NCBI GenBank assembly: GCA_003489085.1
Contig: DNJM01000166.1
Coordinates: forward strand, 491 to 17,174
Direction of reading: 5' to 3'
DNA length: 16,684 nucleotides
Origin: Lachnospiraceae bacterium
Lineage (GTDB): Bacteria > Bacillota > Clostridia > Lachnospirales > Lachnospiraceae
A program made the translations under genes and the position numbers. Within the stretch, counting starts at the first letter, position 1. Each line of letters starts with the position of its first letter. The notes below the pieces were generated by a model that worked only from the letters and a program-made list of their open reading frames with translations, had not been told where the DNA came from and searched no databases. Below are positions 13,640-16,684 of this stretch, in pieces.

Positions 13640-14230
13640 ATGAGTATTCTGGAGTTATTTTTAATTGCGGTTGGTCTGTCGATGGATGCTTTTGCCGTAT
13701 CGGTCTGTAAGGGACTGGGGATGAAAAAATGTACATGGAAGAAAGCAGGACTTGTCGGCCTGTGGTTCGGTGTATTTCAGGCGGGCATGCCGATGATAGG
13801 CTATATCCTGGGGGTACAGTTCAAGGATGTGATCACGGCTATCGACCACTGGATTGCATTTATTCTGCTGGGGGCGATCGGAATCAATATGATTCGTGAA
13901 GCATGCAAGGAGGAAGGCTGCGAAAATTGTGCAGCTGCGGATGACGTCTGTCCGGAAGAACCGCTGGATGCAGGAACCATGCTGCCGCTTGCTGTCGCAA
14001 CCAGTATTGATGCACTTGCGGTAGGGATTACCTTTGCATTCCTGAAGGTACGGATTGTACCGGCCGTCAGTTTTATCGGAGTCATTACATTTGCCATATC
14101 CATGGCAGGAGTGAAGATCGGCAATGTGTTTGGTTCCCGTTACAGTAAGCGGGCGGAAATTACCGGGGGAATTATTCTGGTTCTGCTTGGTACAAAGATT
14201 TTGTTAGAACATCTGGGATTTCTGGGCTAG
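13640..14230 (+). CDS. mntP: Manganese efflux pump MntP
   Basis: A 196-residue membrane protein with six hydrophobic segments in two inverted repeats of three, as in MntP/YebN. The repeat signatures are GLSMDAFAVSVCKG (12-25, with D16) and ATSIDALAVG (120-129, with D124), the conserved acidic residues of the transport path. It exports Mn2+ from the cytoplasm. The loop between the halves contains four cysteines (C89, C94, C97 and C104), which is noted as unusual. AAGGGAG precedes the ATG by 9 nt. The upstream yybP-ykoY riboswitch fits Mn2+-induced expression and independently supports the assignment. Confidence 0.95.
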   Translation: MSILELFLIAVGLSMDAFAVSVCKGLGMKKCTWKKAGLVGLWFGVFQAGMPMIGYILGVQFKDVITAIDHWIAFILLGAIGINMIREACKEEGCENCAAADDVCPEEPLDAGTMLPLAVATSIDALAVGITFAFLKVRIVPAVSFIGVITFAISMAGVKIGNVFGSRYSKRAEITGGIILVLLGTKILLEHLGFLG

Positions 14231-14233
14231 TTG

Positions 14234-14242
14234 TGTTATACT
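14234..14242 (+). promoter_or_regulatory. Candidate extended -10 promoter for the prmA operon
   Basis: TGT followed by TATACT (14237-14242) gives an extended -10 element in the short mntP-prmA gap. The -35 region (TGGGAT at 14214-14219, 17-nt spacing) is poor. If active, the start would be near 14249. Read-through from mntP is an alternative. Confidence 0.4.
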
Positions 14243-14278
14243 AACAAGTAATGCAATGCCGGTAAGGAGGAAAACTGC

Positions 14279-15238
14279 ATGAAATGGAATAAATTCAGAT
14301 TAAAAACAGTCACTGCAGCAGAGGATATCATCAGCAGTGTATTAATGGAAATCGGTATCGAGGGAGTTGAGATCGAAGATAAGGTACCGCTCAGCGCACT
14401 GGAAAAGGAGCAGATGTTTGTCGACATATTGCCGGAGACAGAACCGGATGACGGCATTGCCTATGTGAGCTTCTATCTGGAAGAAGATGCGGATAAGGAA
14501 GAGCTTCTGGCGAGGGTCAGAGAGGAATTAAATGAGCTGGGAGAATTTATGGATATCGGAGAAGGTACGATTGAGGAATCCCAGACAGAGGATGTCGACT
14601 GGGTCAACAACTGGAAACAGTTCTTCCATCAGTTTTATGTCGATGATGTCCTGATCATCCCATCCTGGGAAGAGGTAAAGGAAGAGGATGCGGATAAGAT
14701 GGTGATTCATATCGATCCAGGTACGGCTTTTGGTACCGGAATGCATGAGACCACCCAGCTTTGTATCCGGGCGATCCGCAGATATGTGAAACCAGGGGCA
14801 AAGATATTGGATGTGGGATGCGGAAGCGGAATTCTGGGTATGCTGGCACTGAAGTTCGGAGCAGGATATTGTGTCGGTACGGATCTGGATCCGTGTGCGA
14901 TTACGGCTACACATGAGAACATGGAGCGAAATGAGATCGAAAAGACACGCTATGAGGTTATGATCGGAAATATTATTGATGATGAGCAGGTACAGCAGAC
15001 GGTCGGCTATGAGCAGTATGATATTGTGGCGGCCAATATTCTGGCGGAGGTACTGGTACCGTTGACACCTGTCATCAAGCGGCATTTAAAGCCGGGCGGA
15101 ATCTATATTACCAGCGGTATTATTGATGAAAAAGAAACGAAGGTAGTAGAAACGGTGAAAGCAGCAGGACTTACGGTACTGGAGGTCAATCATCAGGGAG
15201 AGTGGGTATCTGTCGTAGCAAGGAAGCCGGAAGCGTAA
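14279..15238 (+). CDS. prmA: Ribosomal protein L11 methyltransferase
   Basis: A 319-residue S-adenosylmethionine-dependent enzyme that methylates lysines and the N-terminus of ribosomal protein L11. The N-terminal substrate-recognition domain spans about 1-95, followed by a linker containing DVDWVNNWKQFF (105-116). The catalytic domain has the PrmA-specific DPGTAFGTGMHETT (146-159), the SAM-binding LDVGCGSGILG (177-187), the acidic TDLDP (201-205) and the NILAEVL motif IV (253-259). TAAGGAGG precedes the ATG by 8 nt. It is followed after 27 nt by rsmE, a common Clostridia pairing. Confidence 0.96.
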   Translation: MKWNKFRLKTVTAAEDIISSVLMEIGIEGVEIEDKVPLSALEKEQMFVDILPETEPDDGIAYVSFYLEEDADKEELLARVREELNELGEFMDIGEGTIEESQTEDVDWVNNWKQFFHQFYVDDVLIIPSWEEVKEEDADKMVIHIDPGTAFGTGMHETTQLCIRAIRRYVKPGAKILDVGCGSGILGMLALKFGAGYCVGTDLDPCAITATHENMERNEIEKTRYEVMIGNIIDDEQVQQTVGYEQYDIVAANILAEVLVPLTPVIKRHLKPGGIYITSGIIDEKETKVVETVKAAGLTVLEVNHQGEWVSVVARKPEA

Positions 15239-15265
15239 TAGAACGGATAAAGGAGCGGACATAGG

Positions 15266-16006
15266 ATGCGTCATTTCTTTGTGCCACCGGAGCAGGTATC
15301 GGGAGACGAGATCTGTATCATGGGAACGGATGTGAACCATATCAGAAATGTTCTGCGGATGAGGCCGGGCGAGCAGCTGGAGATCAGCGATGGCAGCCAG
15401 GAGAATTATATCTGCAGGATCAAAGAATTCGAAGAGGATAAGGCAGTATTGACAATCTGCGAAAGACTGGATGTGAATCGGGAGCTTCCGTCACAGCTTT
15501 ATCTGTTTCAGGGGCTGCCGAAAGGAGATAAGATGGAATTCATCGTCCAGAAGGCGGTGGAGCTGGGCGCCTGTGCGGTCATTCCGGTTGCTACAAGGCG
15601 GTCGGTTGTGAGGCTGGATGCCAGAAAAGCAGAAAAAAAGCGGCAGCGCTGGCAGGCGATTGCGGAAGGCGGCGCCAAGCAGTCCGGCAGGATGAGGATT
15701 CCGGAGGTATATCCGGTGATGTCATTTCCGGAGGCACTGGATATGGCAAAAGAGCTGGATATCTGTCTGATTCCGTATGAGCTGGCAGAGGGCATGGAAG
15801 AAACCCGAAAAATCATAGATGGGGTCCGGCCGGGGCAGTCTGCCGGTATTTTCATCGGACCGGAGGGAGGCTTCGAAATAGCGGAAGTAGAGGCCGCAGT
15901 ACGCATGGGGGCGAAGCCTTTGACCCTTGGCAAAAGGATCCTTAGAACGGAGACGGCCGGACTTGCTCTGCTGTCTGTTCTGATGTTCCGGCTGGAACAG
16001 GAGTAG
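15266..16006 (+). CDS. rsmE: 16S rRNA (uracil(1498)-N(3))-methyltransferase
   Basis: A 246-residue SPOUT-class methyltransferase that modifies U1498 of 16S rRNA in the assembled 30S subunit. The N-terminal PUA-like domain starts with MRHFFVPPEQ and contains HIRNVLRMRPGE. The C-terminal trefoil-knot domain carries GPEGGF (198-203) and LGKRILRTETA (221-231), the SAM-binding knot signatures. KQSGR (138-142) replaces the more usual EQSGR, a minor change. AAAGGAGCGG lies about 12 nt before the ATG. It is probably co-transcribed with prmA and the cysteine desulfurase gene. Confidence 0.96.
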   Translation: MRHFFVPPEQVSGDEICIMGTDVNHIRNVLRMRPGEQLEISDGSQENYICRIKEFEEDKAVLTICERLDVNRELPSQLYLFQGLPKGDKMEFIVQKAVELGACAVIPVATRRSVVRLDARKAEKKRQRWQAIAEGGAKQSGRMRIPEVYPVMSFPEALDMAKELDICLIPYELAEGMEETRKIIDGVRPGQSAGIFIGPEGGFEIAEVEAAVRMGAKPLTLGKRILRTETAGLALLSVLMFRLEQE

Positions 16007-16061
16007 GCACGGTTTCCCGGCGCATGCATAAAATAGAGAGAAGAAGTAAAAGGAGAAGAGC

Positions 16062-16684
16062 ATGGAAGTATATTTAGACAATTCCGCGACAACAAGGGCA
16101 TATGATGAAGTCCGCGATCTGGTCGGGAAGGTTATGTGTGAAGATTACGGGAATCCATCCTCCCTTCACCGCAAAGGGGTAGAGGCAGAGCGGTATGTAA
16201 GAGAGTCAAAGCAGACGATTGCCAGGCTTCTGAAGGTACAGGAGAAGGAAATTTTCTTTACCTCAGGCGGAACGGAAAGTGATAATCTGGCAGTCATCGG
16301 AACCGCAAGGGCGAACCGCCGGGCAGGCAATCATATCATCACCACTTCCGTAGAGCATCCGGCCATTTTAAATACCATGCGATATCTGGAAGAAGAGGAA
16401 GGCTTCCGCATCACCTATCTTCCGGTAGGAAAAGATGGACGGGTATGGCTGGAAGCATTGAAAAAGGCACTCTGTCCGGAAACCATTCTGGTATCCGTGA
16501 TGTTTGTCAATAACGAGGTCGGAGCCAGACAGCCGGTTGAAGAGATCGCATCTATTGTAAAGAATTATAATCGAAATATTCTGATGCATTCGGATGCCGT
16601 ACAGGGATTCGGAAAATACCATATTTATCCGAAAAAATGCGGAATCGATCTGTTGACGATCAGCGGACATAAGATCCATGGTCC
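16062..16684 (+). CDS. Cysteine desulfurase, NifS/IscS-like (partial, runs off the window)
   Basis: The first 207 codons of a pyridoxal-phosphate enzyme that removes sulfur from cysteine as a persulfide. The N-terminus MEVYLDNSATT is characteristic. Cofactor-binding motifs are visible: FTSGGTESDN (66-75), SVEHPA with H99 stacking on PLP, VMFVNNEVG (146-154), HSDAVQ (176-181) and SGHK with the Schiff-base lysine K204. The active-site cysteine loop lies beyond the window. AAAGGAG precedes the ATG at a good distance. The gap to rsmE is 55 nt. In related Clostridia this position is followed by thiI, so a role in tRNA thiolation or thiamine sulfur supply is plausible but not shown. Confidence 0.93.
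   Translation, partial: MEVYLDNSATTRAYDEVRDLVGKVMCEDYGNPSSLHRKGVEAERYVRESKQTIARLLKVQEKEIFFTSGGTESDNLAVIGTARANRRAGNHIITTSVEHPAILNTMRYLEEEEGFRITYLPVGKDGRVWLEALKKALCPETILVSVMFVNNEVGARQPVEEIASIVKNYNRNILMHSDAVQGFGKYHIYPKKCGIDLLTISGHKIHG

Noticed and set aside
13473..13736. Minus-strand frame across the mntP leader
   Set aside because: It crosses the riboswitch, two hairpins and the mntP 5' end, and shows no ribosome site or family resemblance.
1..16684. CRISPR arrays, tRNA or rRNA genes, insertion sequences and phage genes
   Set aside because: No regularly spaced repeats, tRNA cloverleaf, rRNA stretch, transposase, integrase or phage gene was seen by reading through; a tRNAscan or IS search was not possible here.

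Overview
The window looks like chromosome of a low-to-moderate GC Gram-positive anaerobe of the Clostridia, most likely a gut Lachnospiraceae. Reasons: strong AGGAGG-type ribosome sites, consensus sigma-A promoters, meso-diaminopimelate dehydrogenase, paired flavodoxin-family genes, and the order prmA - rsmE - cysteine desulfurase at the right end. This placement is inferred from gene content; no species is claimed. No tRNA, rRNA, insertion sequence, prophage gene or CRISPR array was seen.

Layout. 1-343: a chain of GC-rich hairpins (about 30-154), another inverted repeat, then a consensus promoter overlapped by a palindrome of TetR-operator type. 344-5066: a TetR regulator, a cytoplasmic GH13 alpha-glucan hydrolase, and a glycogen branching enzyme (GlgB) that continues in frame into a cyclophilin-type peptidyl-prolyl isomerase domain. 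5156-6279: two overlapping flavodoxin-family genes, ending in a two-way terminator shared with the convergent EamA/DMT transporter (6276-7217, minus strand). 7395-9726: a compact operon of D-2-hydroxyacid dehydrogenase, NUDIX hydrolase and a PflX-like radical SAM protein. 9814-11852: ddh and a class I DAHP synthase, followed by a terminator. 12045-13334: a CyuA/UPF0597 family cysteine desulfidase with its own promoter. 13371-14230: a consensus extended -10 promoter, a yybP-ykoY manganese riboswitch with its terminator, a second hairpin, and mntP. 14279-16684: prmA, rsmE and the 5' part of a cysteine desulfurase gene cut by the window edge.

How the genes work together. The left part is a small alpha-glucan module: GH13 trims or cleaves alpha-1,4-glucans, GlgB adds alpha-1,6 branches, and an autoregulated TetR protein sits directly upstream. 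The middle is small-molecule redox and repair enzymes plus amino-acid biosynthesis (diaminopimelate/lysine and the entry step of the aromatic pathway). The right part combines cysteine breakdown, Mn2+ export under direct Mn2+-sensing RNA control, and a translation-apparatus modification operon (ribosomal protein L11 and 16S rRNA methylation, sulfur mobilisation).

The most unusual items are the GlgB-cyclophilin fusion, the hairpin chain at the left edge, and the two hairpins in series between the mntP aptamer and mntP.
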